This document shows positions 34,975-45,059 of a stretch of 64,000 bases of DNA, in pieces. Both the position numbers and the translations under genes were made by a program. How positions within the stretch are numbered: position 1 is the stretch's first letter; each line of letters starts with the position of its first letter. The stretch is taken from the NCBI GenBank assembly GCA_026873275.1, contig JANTUC010000008.1, forward strand, positions 806,001 through 870,000, given 5' to 3'. The stretch comes from Pseudopithomyces maydicus. Its lineage: Eukaryota > Ascomycota > Dothideomycetes > Pleosporales > Didymosphaeriaceae. The notes beneath the pieces are model-generated. The model made no database searches, was not told the origin of the DNA, and saw nothing but the letters and a program-made list of their open reading frames with translations.

Positions 34975-35910
34975 TCAGTCTGAGCTTGTCAAGAAAGCAT
35001 GTATGCCTTCAGCAATACCTTCTGCGCTTGGCTTTGGAGCGCAAACATCTGGTGTAAAGCCAAACTCGGCCTCTAGATAGTCCCGGGTGGTCGGTCCAAT
35101 AGTCGCAATCGCAATCTCTCCTTGGACTGTGTGTGTTGCTGTGACTCTTCTTGTTTGGGGGTCTAAAAATCCCAGACTCTCCAGCATAGCTTGGCAGCCA
35201 GTAGGGGAGAAGACCACAACCCACTGTCGGGTCTTCCCTCGGTCTCTATTCTCCTGCCAAATTGAGGTGAAATTTGACTTGAACGACTGCATTTCCCCCG
35301 TTTCGTAAATCTCCAATTCTTCAACCAGGGATCTTTGCTCGGAAGGCAGTGCCTGGGACTGCAGGGTCTTCGGAATGACATCCCGTCTCTTGTCGCCAAC
35401 GAGAAACAACAAGCGAGGCTTATCACCGTGCTGATAAAGTTTGTTGTAGTGATCTACTATGAAGGCTGCAAGAGCCTGTCCATTGCCCGTCTCCTCGCCT
35501 AGCACGGGGCAGTGCAGATGCAGCGACTTTAAGCCGCGAGCGGTTGCAGGGCCCACAGCGTACAAAGGAGTGTGCTTGGGGATGCATGCGTCGACAAGCT
35601 CCGGGCCCTCCGATCTTAGCTCCTCCACGATGCGCGCGAAGGCTTCGACTGCTCGTTGCGAGGTGAAGATGATTGCTCCGTACGTTGGCCGCACGCCAGC
35701 AAATCTGCGGGCTACAAGGTGCTGCCGGATCTGATCGAGGGCTTCTTGTTTAAACTTGTGCTCCAGCACAGGCACAAAGATGGGCTCATATCTGCCCCGT
35801 TCCAGGGTGGTGAAGAAGTCCTCGTAGGCGTCGGTCGGAGCAGACTTGGTCTTCAGCAGCAGCAGCGGGACCGTCTTGGCCTGTCCAGTCACACGGCGGT
35901 CGTCGGCCAT
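34975..35910 (-). CDS. HEM4: Uroporphyrinogen-III synthase
   Basis: Single exon of 311 residues from the ATG at 35910 (MADDRRVTGQAKTVPLLLLK). It shows the two-domain bilobed pattern of the family: YGAIIFTSQRAVEAFA in the first half, YAVGPATARGL in the linker region, VVVFSPTGCQAMLESL and ATIGPTTRDYLEAEFGF in the second half. The enzyme closes hydroxymethylbilane into uroporphyrinogen III, the branch point of heme synthesis in the cytosol. The frame is open much further upstream, but that is the divergent promoter. No anomaly. Confidence 0.93.
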   Translation of the reverse strand: MADDRRVTGQAKTVPLLLLKTKSAPTDAYEDFFTTLERGRYEPIFVPVLEHKFKQEALDQIRQHLVARRFAGVRPTYGAIIFTSQRAVEAFARIVEELRSEGPELVDACIPKHTPLYAVGPATARGLKSLHLHCPVLGEETGNGQALAAFIVDHYNKLYQHGDKPRLLFLVGDKRRDVIPKTLQSQALPSEQRSLVEELEIYETGEMQSFKSNFTSIWQENRDRGKTRQWVVVFSPTGCQAMLESLGFLDPQTRRVTATHTVQGEIAIATIGPTTRDYLEAEFGFTPDVCAPKPSAEGIAEGIHAFLTSSD

Positions 35911-36147
35911 GTCGAGGCGGAGGCAAGAGGATTGGGAACGATAGGCGAGTGAGTGGGCGAGACGTGTTGGGGCGCGGCGCGGTGTGGGTCGGGTAAAATT
36001 GCCCTGGCCGTGCGCCGAGGAAACGTGGTTCATGCTCGGGTGGTGAATATTGAATGCTCTTAGTTCAGGGTCTCTACATAAACTCACCCGTCCACCACTC
36101 GACCGACCGCCACATACGGACGAGAGCGACCCCTTGGCACCGGCAGG
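35911..36147. promoter_or_regulatory. Shared divergent promoter region, HEM4/BFR1
   Basis: The two start codons are separated by 237 bases, leaving room for one compact bidirectional promoter. Confidence 0.5.
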
Positions 36148-37845
36148 ATGGCAGACGCAGCGACAGCTCCCGCGGCCTCGAATGGCGAGGCCAAGCAACA
36201 GTTCGTGCGACCAGAGAAGCCCGACGAGACCGTCTACAAGGACAAGCTGTACAAGCTGGAGAAGGTCCACTCCGAGTCCCAGGCCAAGTTCGTGAGTCGC
36301 GCCCGATCTGTCCCTTTCCGCGCACTGCGTCTCGCTGCACAGCTGCCCAGCTGCCGTGCACCTGGGCCCTGGTGCGCTGAGTACGGACCCCACTTGCTCA
36401 CCAGCGTAGAACGCGGCAAAGGCCAAGCTCGACAATGCGCGCCCGAACAACAAGGACTCGCCCAACGCCCTCCGCCAGCAGGAGCTCAAGGCCGAGCTCA
36501 CCAAGATCCGCCAGACCCAGCAGGGCCAGAAGTCGTCCCGCACCGCCATTCTCGACAAGGTCAAGCGCCTGGACGAGCAGCTCAAGGGCCGCCAGAACGA
36601 GCTCAAGACTGCAAAGGGCAAGCTGAACTACAAGACCGTCGACGACATTGACCGCGAGATTGCGCGTCTCCAGAAGGAGGTTGATACGGGCCGCATGAAG
36701 ATTGTTGACGAGAAAAAGGCCCTCAATGAGGTTTCCAATCTCAACAAAGCCCGCAAGAACTTCTCCGGCTTCGACGCTCAGCAGAAATCCATCGACGACA
36801 TCAAGGCCCAAATCGCAGAGCAGAAGAAGCTCCTCGACGACCCGGAGCAGAAGGCGCTAAGCAACCGCTACACCGAACTCCAGACGGAGCTAGACAAGCT
36901 CAAGGCCGAGCAGGATGACGCTTTCAAGAACATGAAGTCGCTGATGGAGCTTAGGGACAAGGCACGCGATGATCAGCAGGCCAAGTTCATGGCCATCAAG
37001 GAGCACAAGGATGTGTACTTCCAGCAGAAGCGTGCTTTTGCCGACTACGACTACCAAGCCCGTAAGGCTCGCCAAGAGCGTAGGCGGAAGGAAGACGAAG
37101 AATACCGCGCCAACAAGCGCAAAGAGGCCGCAGCGAAGCGTCTCGAAGAGGCCGGTGCTCCTGCTTTCCAGGACGAAATCCTCGCAGCAGAGGGCCTGAT
37201 CCGATACTTCGACCCCTCCGCCCTGCCTGCCAAAGAGACAGTGACGACGAGCAAGTTTGCTGCCTCTGCCCAACGTACTGTAGACGACACTGGCCTGAAA
37301 GGAACCCGTCTTTCCAAGAAGGGCGACGATGAAGAAAACTACTTCATCGGTGGCGGTGGTAAGAAGAACAAGAAGGGCAAGAAGACGTCTACTGCACCAG
37401 CTGAGAAGTTCAACTTGAACATTGGTATCCTCGACGAACTTGCTAAGGTCGGGGTGAACCCACCCTCTAGCCAAGCCGATGTTCCCGCCACTGTCGAGAA
37501 GCTGAACGAGAAACTCCAGAAGTGGAAAGCTGAACAAGATGCCAAGACTAAGGAGGTAAGTCATCATTATCTGCCTTTTCCAATCCTTCCGAAGCAAAAG
37601 TCGATCGGGCATTAACATGACTTTAGAACATCGCAAAGGCACAGAAGGAGATCGACCGACTGGAGGCTGAGGAAGCTGAAGGCGTGACGGACACTGCACG
37701 CAAGCCCTCTGAGAAGAACCAGGCCGTTAACGGGAACCCTGTGTCTGCATCAGCTGAACTGCAGCAAGAGAAGGCCGCAGAAGCCGACGTGGCGGACGAG
37801 CTCGAGAAGGCCAAGATTGAAGATGCTGAAGCTCCCGAGTCTTGA
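36148..37845 (+). CDS. BFR1: Nuclear segregation/polysome-associated protein Bfr1
   Basis: Exons 36148-36291, 36410-37555 and 37627-37845 encode 502 residues. The protein is almost entirely coiled coil (Lys/Glu/Gln/Leu-rich), with NALRQQELKAELTKIRQTQ after the first intron, and a glycine-rich loop YFIGGGGKKNKKGKK in the second half. Yeast Bfr1 binds mRNA and polysomes at the ER, associates with Scp160, and affects nuclear segregation and brefeldin A tolerance. The assignment rests on overall coiled-coil layout and the conserved N-terminal region. No break. Confidence 0.88.
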
Positions 37846-38622
37846 AAGGCTCTTATTTCTAGTCGGCTGTGGTCTAACCCCCGAACTCTGAGCATTATGG
37901 GTTTCAAAAAGCAACGGTTTGCTTGAGGTAGTCATCTGTCCTGTCGCTCCATCACCTATCTTTGGGCCTCTGATTGGTCCTGTATGACTGTTATATGAGC
38001 GTTCATCTCATTTCCCTGTTTTGGGGGAGATGGAAACGGATTTATATGTTGCATTTTGCTGTTCGACGTCTTCATTCAAGATGTAGACGGCCACTTCTCT
38101 AGAGTAATTTTACTTTCAACTTCAACAGAGTTTTTGCCTGTACAGACATTGCTTGTATAGACACTATGTTCATGGGTTCAAGGCATCCTGGACCTCATGA
38201 CCGCACTCAGTCCACGGGCCATATGTAATCATGAGGCCCCACACCCAGAAAGCTCGCGCCACGATTCTCAGAGCACCGATGATTTTAGCGGATCGCGATT
38301 ACCCCAGAATAGGTGGGGTCCTGAACATTGACGTCACGGTTAAACATCATAAGAAAACGCGCATTTTGCCTTCACTTCTGGCCTTCAACAAACAACAAAC
38401 TACGCAATCAAACAGTCTACAAGGTGTGTACAGTCTTATTCGACGTGTGTGTTTGCTCAAGCATCCAAATCGAGTCTTCGGAGCAAGCTACAACTGCAGC
38501 CGATCCAATTTGAACGGTCAGACGCGGCATTGTGAAACGCAATCGTCATCAATTGTTGACTTAATTGATCTAGATATAATTCCTGGGTTGGTCTACATTT
38601 ATACGATACAAAAAATTGAAAA
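37846..38622. other. Intergenic, BLI-3 upstream region
   Basis: 777 bases with a CRE-like palindrome about 290 bases before the next start codon. Confidence 0.55.
38329..38336. promoter_or_regulatory. CRE-like palindrome TGACGTCA
   Basis: Perfect site followed by CGG, 287 bases upstream of the BLI-3-like start codon. Stress-type bZIP factors bind such sites in other fungi. Confidence 0.4.
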
Positions 38623-39352
38623 ATGTCGTCCTTCAGCAACACAGACACGGGAGCCAAGACAGCCGACCCTTACACCGCGCAAAACAAGCAAGAACCCTCT
38701 CTTAAAGAGAAGGTTGAAGACCTCTTCACATTCATCGACAAGACCAAGATTTGTTTGATGACTGCACAGACGGCAGGGAGTGATTTGCTGACGTCGAGAG
38801 CTATGGCCTTGGCCGCAAAGGTACGTTGCTTGCATGGGGATACAGCTCCGCACGTAGACATGCTACGCAGAGCGTACTGGTGCCTACACCGCGTCCTTGT
38901 TTTTCCCATATTCGCAAATAACTGACGCAAATCAGGAGGGCAATGGCTTCGAGCTTCTGTTTCATACCAATACCGAATCAGGCAAGACAGATGATCTCCA
39001 GACACACCCTTCTGTCAACATCGGTTTCATCAATAACTCTGGAGAATGGGCATCCATTTCTGGTCATGCCACCATCGAAACAGATCGCAGCGTTGTCAAG
39101 AAACACTACTCACCTGCACTTAAGGCGTGGATCGGTGATCTCGGCGACGGCAAGCATGATGGAGGCCCAGAAGACCCACGTATCGGTATCATTCGCGTCA
39201 AGACTAACACCGCGACGTATGCAGTTTCAAACAGCACGACGCTTGGAAGTTTTGTCGAGCTGGCGAAGGGTGTTGCCTCAGGCCAGCCACCGAAAGTCAA
39301 CAAGCTGCGAGAGCTTACCGAGGCCGAGATCCAACAATGGAAGAGCCAGTAA
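38623..39352 (+). CDS. BLI-3-like FMN-binding split-barrel protein
   Basis: Two exons, 38623-38820 and 38936-39352, encode 204 residues. The general stress protein 26/pyridoxamine-phosphate-oxidase-like split barrel is seen in KICLMTAQTAGSDLLTSRAM, GFELLFHTNTESGKTDDL, VNIGFINNSGEWASISG and the C-terminal LGSFVELAKG. Neurospora BLI-3 is the blue-light-induced member of this family. These proteins bind FMN or related cofactors, but the fungal substrate is not settled. The name is by family resemblance. Light regulation is known for Neurospora and only inferred here. Confidence 0.88.
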
Positions 39353-39730
39353 TGGGTGGCGATGACATAGAGCATGAGTTCCGGGGCTGTGATTGATCCG
39401 ATATAATGATGAACATGTCAAGAAAAATTGGACGGCTGATGTCTGGCAGATATCTGGTAGAATAAATGGGTTTTATCTAATGCATGATGAACTTTCATGA
39501 GACCAACTTGTTCAGGGCTTTCGTGTATACTTGTGATTAGACGTGAATTGTTAGCCAATGTCCATCGCCCAAGCTCTATCACGCTAGGATGTAGATATTA
39601 GAACGGGAAAGCTGATTCTTACTCGCTGCATTCTACTAGAAACAAGTCTTACTGGGTTCTCCAACCTCATAGAGCTCTGCTCGGGGTATCTTTACCATCC
39701 TATGCTACTTTATCTGCCGCTATTTCACCA
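39353..39730. other. Intergenic between convergent genes
   Basis: 378 bases of shared 3' flank between the BLI-3-like gene and SPC34. Nothing recognised. Confidence 0.6.
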
Positions 39731-40600
39731 TCACCGCAAAACGCCTGAGATGTCTCTGCCCATAGAGTTCACACGATCCTCAAGCCCCCGCTTCTTTCGT
39801 TCCAACTGTCGCACCTCCTCTTCTTCTTTTCGGAGATCATCTTCAGTCATAACAGGTGCCACGCTTTCGACGTCCTCGGGTGCATCTTCGACGTACTCGC
39901 GCGTCCGGTTCATTTTGGTCAACTGGGCCGTCTGCTCTGCGATACGTGATTCATAGTAGTCTATTGATGACTCCAGTCGACTATACCGCTGCCTCATCGA
40001 AGCTATACGATCGTATGCTCCGGGAATTGGACTGTAAGGGTCAGAGGCCAGCAGGACATGAATGCAGGGGTAAACATACTAGACACCTAGCAATTTCTCC
40101 GCGCCTTCCAAGAGTGTCTCTACATCTACTTCGTTCTTGTTACCAACATCGTATGCACGATAACCAAGACCACTACCGGCGCCGCCTCCGCCTCCCTTTC
40201 GTATTCGTTCGACTAGCTCAGTGCCCAGTACGGCAGCTACGGCGGTGTTTCTCTTGGGCGCTCTCACAGCGTTGGCACCTCCTCCTGATATATTGGTCGC
40301 AACGCCATTGGAATTGAATATCGTGTTGCGTCGGTTCGAATCTTGGGCTTTGGGTGCTGGAGGCGCCGGCGGGACCGAGAAGAGAGCCCGCTCGTGGGAC
40401 TCGGTGTCTCGGATCAGCGTTGTAATGTCATGGGACTGGAGGAGCGCATTCGTGAAGACCTTGGGCGGTGGGAATCTACCAGATTGTTAGACAGCAGCGA
40501 CCGTCGGGGCCTGGGACGGCTCGTACGGCAGTTCGGCGATGGATTGCGCGCAGAGCGATATCTGCTCCAGGTGAGCGTCCAGAAGCGACATGGCTGACAT
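39731..40600 (-). CDS. SPC34: DASH complex subunit Spc34
   Basis: Three exons: 40600-40527, 40475-40080 and 40031-39731, giving 256 residues; the second ATG at 40591 (MSLLDAHLEQISLCAQ) may be the true start. Spliced exon 1 to 2 reads IAELPFPPPKVFTNALLQSHDITTLIRDTE across the join, the conserved Spc34 N-terminus. The middle is Gly/Asn-rich and basic, and the last exon is a coiled coil (RLESSIDYYESRIAEQTAQL). The DASH/Dam1 ring couples kinetochores to microtubule plus ends in mitosis. Introns are 51 and 48 bases. Confidence 0.9.
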
Positions 40601-40840
40601 GTACGGCCATGCATGCGGGCGGCCTATGGATGCGGGGCCAGTGATAGTAAACACAGCCCGGGGAAAGGTCCGGCCGTTCCGATGATTCGCCGGTGGCAGC
40701 TACGCCCAAGCTCTCGCCCGCCTCTCGAACCTCACCTGCATCGTCGCCCAGTTCTCCCTATCACCACCCTCCGTTCTTCTTACCCGTTACCGTCACCCGT
40801 ACTTTCTTCCAAATCCGCGAGTCGACGGAGAGTAGCAATC
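40601..40840. promoter_or_regulatory. Shared divergent promoter region, SPC34/RPN3
   Basis: 240 bases between start codons of opposite genes, pyrimidine-rich near RPN3. Confidence 0.5.
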
Positions 40841-42637
40841 ATGGCGGAGAGCATGGAAGGCGTCGTGACGGAAGTCCAACAGCCAAACCCCGAGAACGTG
40901 GAGGAGAAGACAGTTGCTGGTGAGTCCACATACACATGGCATCGTATTCAGCATGCATCTTTTCACCTGCCCATGCGGCTTCGGTGGACTGCCACCACAG
41001 CCTGGTCGCATGTGTCCGGATGCGATGCGCCGATGCGCCTCTCGGTCGTTCTGGGATACTGACACGACTTGCAAAGAGATCCGCTCCAATTTCGCTCTGC
41101 TTGAGCGCGCCGTCGCCCAGTTCGATACCCGGTTCACCCTGCGTGCCCTCCGCTCAATATCCTCTCTCCGCAAGAGGCTCACGGATCGTGTGCTCTGTAC
41201 CGTCATCGTTGTGACGTATTCGGCGAAGAACCCCACCGCAAGGCTGCTGATCCAGGCAGTCGGTATGGAGGGCGAGGATCTCAAGGCCGTTGCGGATCAG
41301 CACAAGGACGCCGTGCAAGCGCTCAAGAACAGCACAAAGGAACCATTACCAGAGGTCGATGTGTACATCGGCATCCTGCTTCAAGTATGTACATTCCTGT
41401 GTAGCGCACAGAACATCATATGCCAGCCCTTTTCGGTTGTCTGCATATTCGCGACAACAGCCAATCTCTTGTTTGCTTTCTACATAACATTCACTGATCT
41501 AACTAGGTATATCTATACGACCAACAAGATTATGAGGAGGGTGCCGAATTCTCCACCCAACTAGTAGACAGGATCCGGGAGCTGAATCGACGGACGCTCG
41601 ATTCTCTAGCCGCAAAAGCTTACTTCTATTTCTCGCTGTTCCATGAGGAGCTAGACCCCAAACCGCCCTCTAAGCAGTCGCAGGTCATCACGATTCGTGG
41701 AAAGCTGCTTGCAGCCCTTCGTAGTGCCGTTCTTCGAAAGGACCTGGATACACAGGCATCAGTGACAACATTGCTCCTACGCAACTACCTTTCCACCGCC
41801 GATATCACCCAAGCTGATCTGCTTGTTGCCCAAACCCAATTCCCTGAGAATGCGCCCAACAACCAGGTCGCGAGGTACCTTTACTACCTCGGTCGCATAA
41901 GAGCCATTCAGCTCTCGTACACTGAGGCGCACGAGCATCTTGTCAGTGCTACTCGCAAAGCGCCTACCAACTCCGTGGCAGCAGGCTTCTACCAGGCCTC
42001 AATGAAATTGTTGATAGTCGTCGAGCTGCTCATGGGCGACATTCCAGAACGCGAATTGTTCAGTCAGCCTCGCCTTGAGCGTACACTGGAGCCATACTTC
42101 CGCTTGGTACAAGCTGTCCGCGCCGGTGATCTACCAAGTTTCTTGAAGGTGGTTCAAAATTCCGCAGCCGCTTTCCACCGTGATGGCACTTACACCTTGA
42201 TCTTGCGTCTTAGACAGAATGTCATCAAGACCGGTATACGTGTACTATCGCTCTCCTATTCGCGTATTTCCTTGCGCGATATCTGCCTCCGCCTTGGCCT
42301 TGAGAGCGAGGAATCAGCTGAGTACATCGTTGCGAAAGCGATTCGTGATGGTGTCATCGAAGCTTCAATTGACCACGAGAAGGGTTTCATGCAGACCAAG
42401 CAAGCTGGGGACATCTATGCCACTCGTGAGCCTGGGGAGGCGTTCCACGAGCGTATTCGAGCCTGTCTAACCCTTCACGACGAGTGTGTCAAGGCGATGC
42501 GCTACCCCATGAACCAACACCGACTGGAGTTGAAAAATGCCCAGGAGGCTAGAGAGCGGGAGCGCGAGCTCGCCAAGGAGATTCAGGAGGGTGATCTTGA
42601 TGACGAGGATGCAGGAGGCGATTTTGATGGTCTATAG
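40841..42637 (+). CDS. RPN3: 26S proteasome regulatory subunit Rpn3 (PSMD3)
   Basis: Exons 40841-40919, 41077-41384 and 41507-42637 join into 505 residues; introns are 157 and 122 bases, longer than the local norm. The protein begins with a short acidic stretch, then helical PC/TPR-like repeats (LLIQAVGMEGEDL, QVARYLYYLGRIRAIQL), then the PCI domain around ISLRDICLRLGLESEESAEY, and ends in an acidic tail. Rpn3 is a scaffold of the proteasome lid. All expected segments are present with no break. Confidence 0.95.
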
Positions 42638-43149
42638 ACGGGTAGATAGATGCAGCTTGGCCGTTTAACTCAACGGATTCGTTAGTGTAGGACGATAGAG
42701 CCATAGCGAACATCTATGGATCGGCCTGCTACTGAAAACAAGAATAATGAAGCATATGACATGCACCTTGTAACGTGTCAGAAAGATACCAAGCATGCGC
42801 AAGATGGAAATCTCGTTGCCGTGGCACTCGAATTCCCTTTCAGTAACCAAAATAATGATTATTTGCAGACATATAAATGCTTCACTATCCTCCGTGTACG
42901 CCAGTGATGGTTATTGGGTCTCGGTCTCGCGTTTTAGACGATGCAATTATAATATTGAAATGTTATAAGTGAAGTGGGGACCGAACATAGCCCAAGCACA
43001 TGGCATGCTAGCCTCATCCGTCGATCTCCGTGAATGGAGCTCCGCCCCGCATCCAATACCTGCGGTCCCCGCATCAACAAACAAGTAAAGCAGACAGCCG
43101 ACTCCCGCCTCCAACGTTTCTTAGTCAATCATGCTTCTCATTTTTCGAA
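42638..43149. other. Intergenic upstream of the ankyrin gene
   Basis: 512 bases, AT-richer than the neighbours. No gene recognised. Confidence 0.55.
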
Positions 43150-44229
43150 ATGTATGATAAAGTATACCTCAGGGAATAGTCAAGTACAGCCAGCTGACAG
43201 TTTATCTACAGGATTGACGTACCGCGGCGTTTGCGCCGCGCGATCTTGCTCAACGATCTCGATCTCGTAAGGCGCATTGTGCGCAACAATCCTGCATACC
43301 TTCGAAACCCAGATTTCGAGGACAAGAGCAACACGAGCTTGCACCTTGCAGCGAAGCATGGGTTCACGGCTGTTGCGGTACGTCATCGATGTCCGGCTGG
43401 CCGATATACACGCCTGCTCACACATGCCTTGGGATATAGGAATTCTTAATCGAAGCCGGTCACGATGACGAGCTAATCAGTCGAAATAACGAGCTTGAGA
43501 CACCACTCATGCTGGCGGCGACAGCTGGAAAGGAGGAGGTCGCCGTGATGCTGGCGAAGCGCCTCCCAGAGTGCATCGCATGGCAGAACCGAGCTGGGCT
43601 GGATGCTGTACGTTTCCGCCGTTTGGAAATTTTCTTCCTGGAAGAATTACTGCCGTTCTAACCTTCAGGTAGCTCATGCTCGCCTGCAAAACCGGGACCG
43701 GCACCCTCCATCTCATCCCAACGCTTCTCCTCCACGCACCCCAGATCCTCACCTCCTATGACCACGTTGGCAATACCGCCCTGCACTTTGCCTCTGCCGC
43801 CGGTGAACTCAAAGCCTTACGCATGCTCCTCCAATACGGTGCTAATCCGCTCGCTTCCAATGCATACTCGTGGACACCGCTACACTACAGCGCTACACCT
43901 GCCGCAGAAGCATACTTCAAAACGCTCATCATAGAGTTCGAGAAGAAGAAAGCCGAGGGCAAGAGACTGGAGAGAGAAAGAGAGAAGCAGAGAAACGCTG
44001 GGGTTAGACTAGTCACGGATCAGGAGGGTACTGGAGGAGCCATGGGGGAGACCGCCAAAGAGCGAGGGACGATGCTGCGATTGCAGGGCTACCAATGCCC
44101 GGGATGGATTGGAGTCCTGTGGAGAAGAGAAGGGCAATGACGCCTACCGAAAGTGGGAGGGCCGGGCCATGGCCATTCATGCCCACCGACGGCGCGAGGC
44201 CTAGGGCTGAGACCGGAGAGTCATTGTAG
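43150..44229 (+). CDS. Ankyrin-repeat protein, likely TORC2 subunit Avo2-like; one apparent frameshift
   Basis: Exons 43150-43151, 43212-43377, 43440-43607 and 43673-44229. The start codon is split: AT at 43150-43151, a 60-base intron, then G and IDVPRRLRRAILLNDL. Four ankyrin units follow: SNTSLHLAAKHGFTAVA, LETPLMLAATAGKEEV, LMLACKTGTGTL and GNTALHFASAAGELKALRML. After a charged helix the frame breaks near the G run 44044-44048. One more G gives a conserved-looking tail (IAGLPMPGMDWSPVEKRRAM...) ending at 44229, about 297 residues, instead of an unrelated stop at 44140. Yeast Avo2 is a nonessential ankyrin subunit of TORC2 with the same N-terminal pattern (RLREAI...). The Avo2 name is tentative. 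Confidence 0.78.
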
Positions 44230-45059
44230 AGGTATAATAGTAGACCAGCGGTGTGGAGTGTGCACGGTGAGTAAACGATGCAACGGCCAAAAACTCGTGA
44301 GTGTTTACTCATCAGTGGAACCATGTGTTGGGCGTTCGGGGTTATATTTCTCTATGTATGGTGGTATTATATTGTTACCAAGGGTGTACGACAAGAGCTT
44401 TTGGGGTCATTAAGGCGCATACGGAGATTTTATAACAGGAACAATAAGAATGCACATCATGTACCATGTTCTTAGGCTAGGTTTCTTACCGCACCACACG
44501 CTACAAATATACTCTCATTCACTTTGTGAGAGGACAGGCGTCGAAATTATGATGGCTAATGCTGCAGACACCCAGAAGCCCACCTGGTACTATTCGTTAG
44601 AACCTGGGAAAACGGAAACTTCCCGGCAGCTCGTGCGAAATCGAGAAAATGATGAGCCCAATGAACCTTTTCGTACGGCTGTCTACTAGAGGCCACTATA
44701 ATGCGCAATGCGTTTCTCAGCGTTCTACTTCCATACACATCACGTGCTGAAAAGAACAAGACAAGAGCAATCGCGAACAGATTCTATTCATCTGTTTATC
44801 CGCCACACGAATCACACTAATCATCTAAATGTAAATGTACATAATAAAATGCAAGCAGGCTACAAATTGCCAGAACTCCTCCCAAATGAATTCACAGCCA
44901 TGAATATAGAGACACTAATCCTAACCAAAGTAAAGTGAAGACAGCGCAAGCCTGGTGCAAACGCCGTGATGCCCAAAAACACCCATCGCTATGCAGGAGA
45001 TTCAGATCGTTATGGAACCTGAGTAATGATAAAAGAACAAGAGCCTGGAACGACACAAT
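44230..45059. other. Intergenic between convergent genes
   Basis: 830 bases of 3' flank for the ankyrin gene and FCP1. Nothing recognised. Confidence 0.55.
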
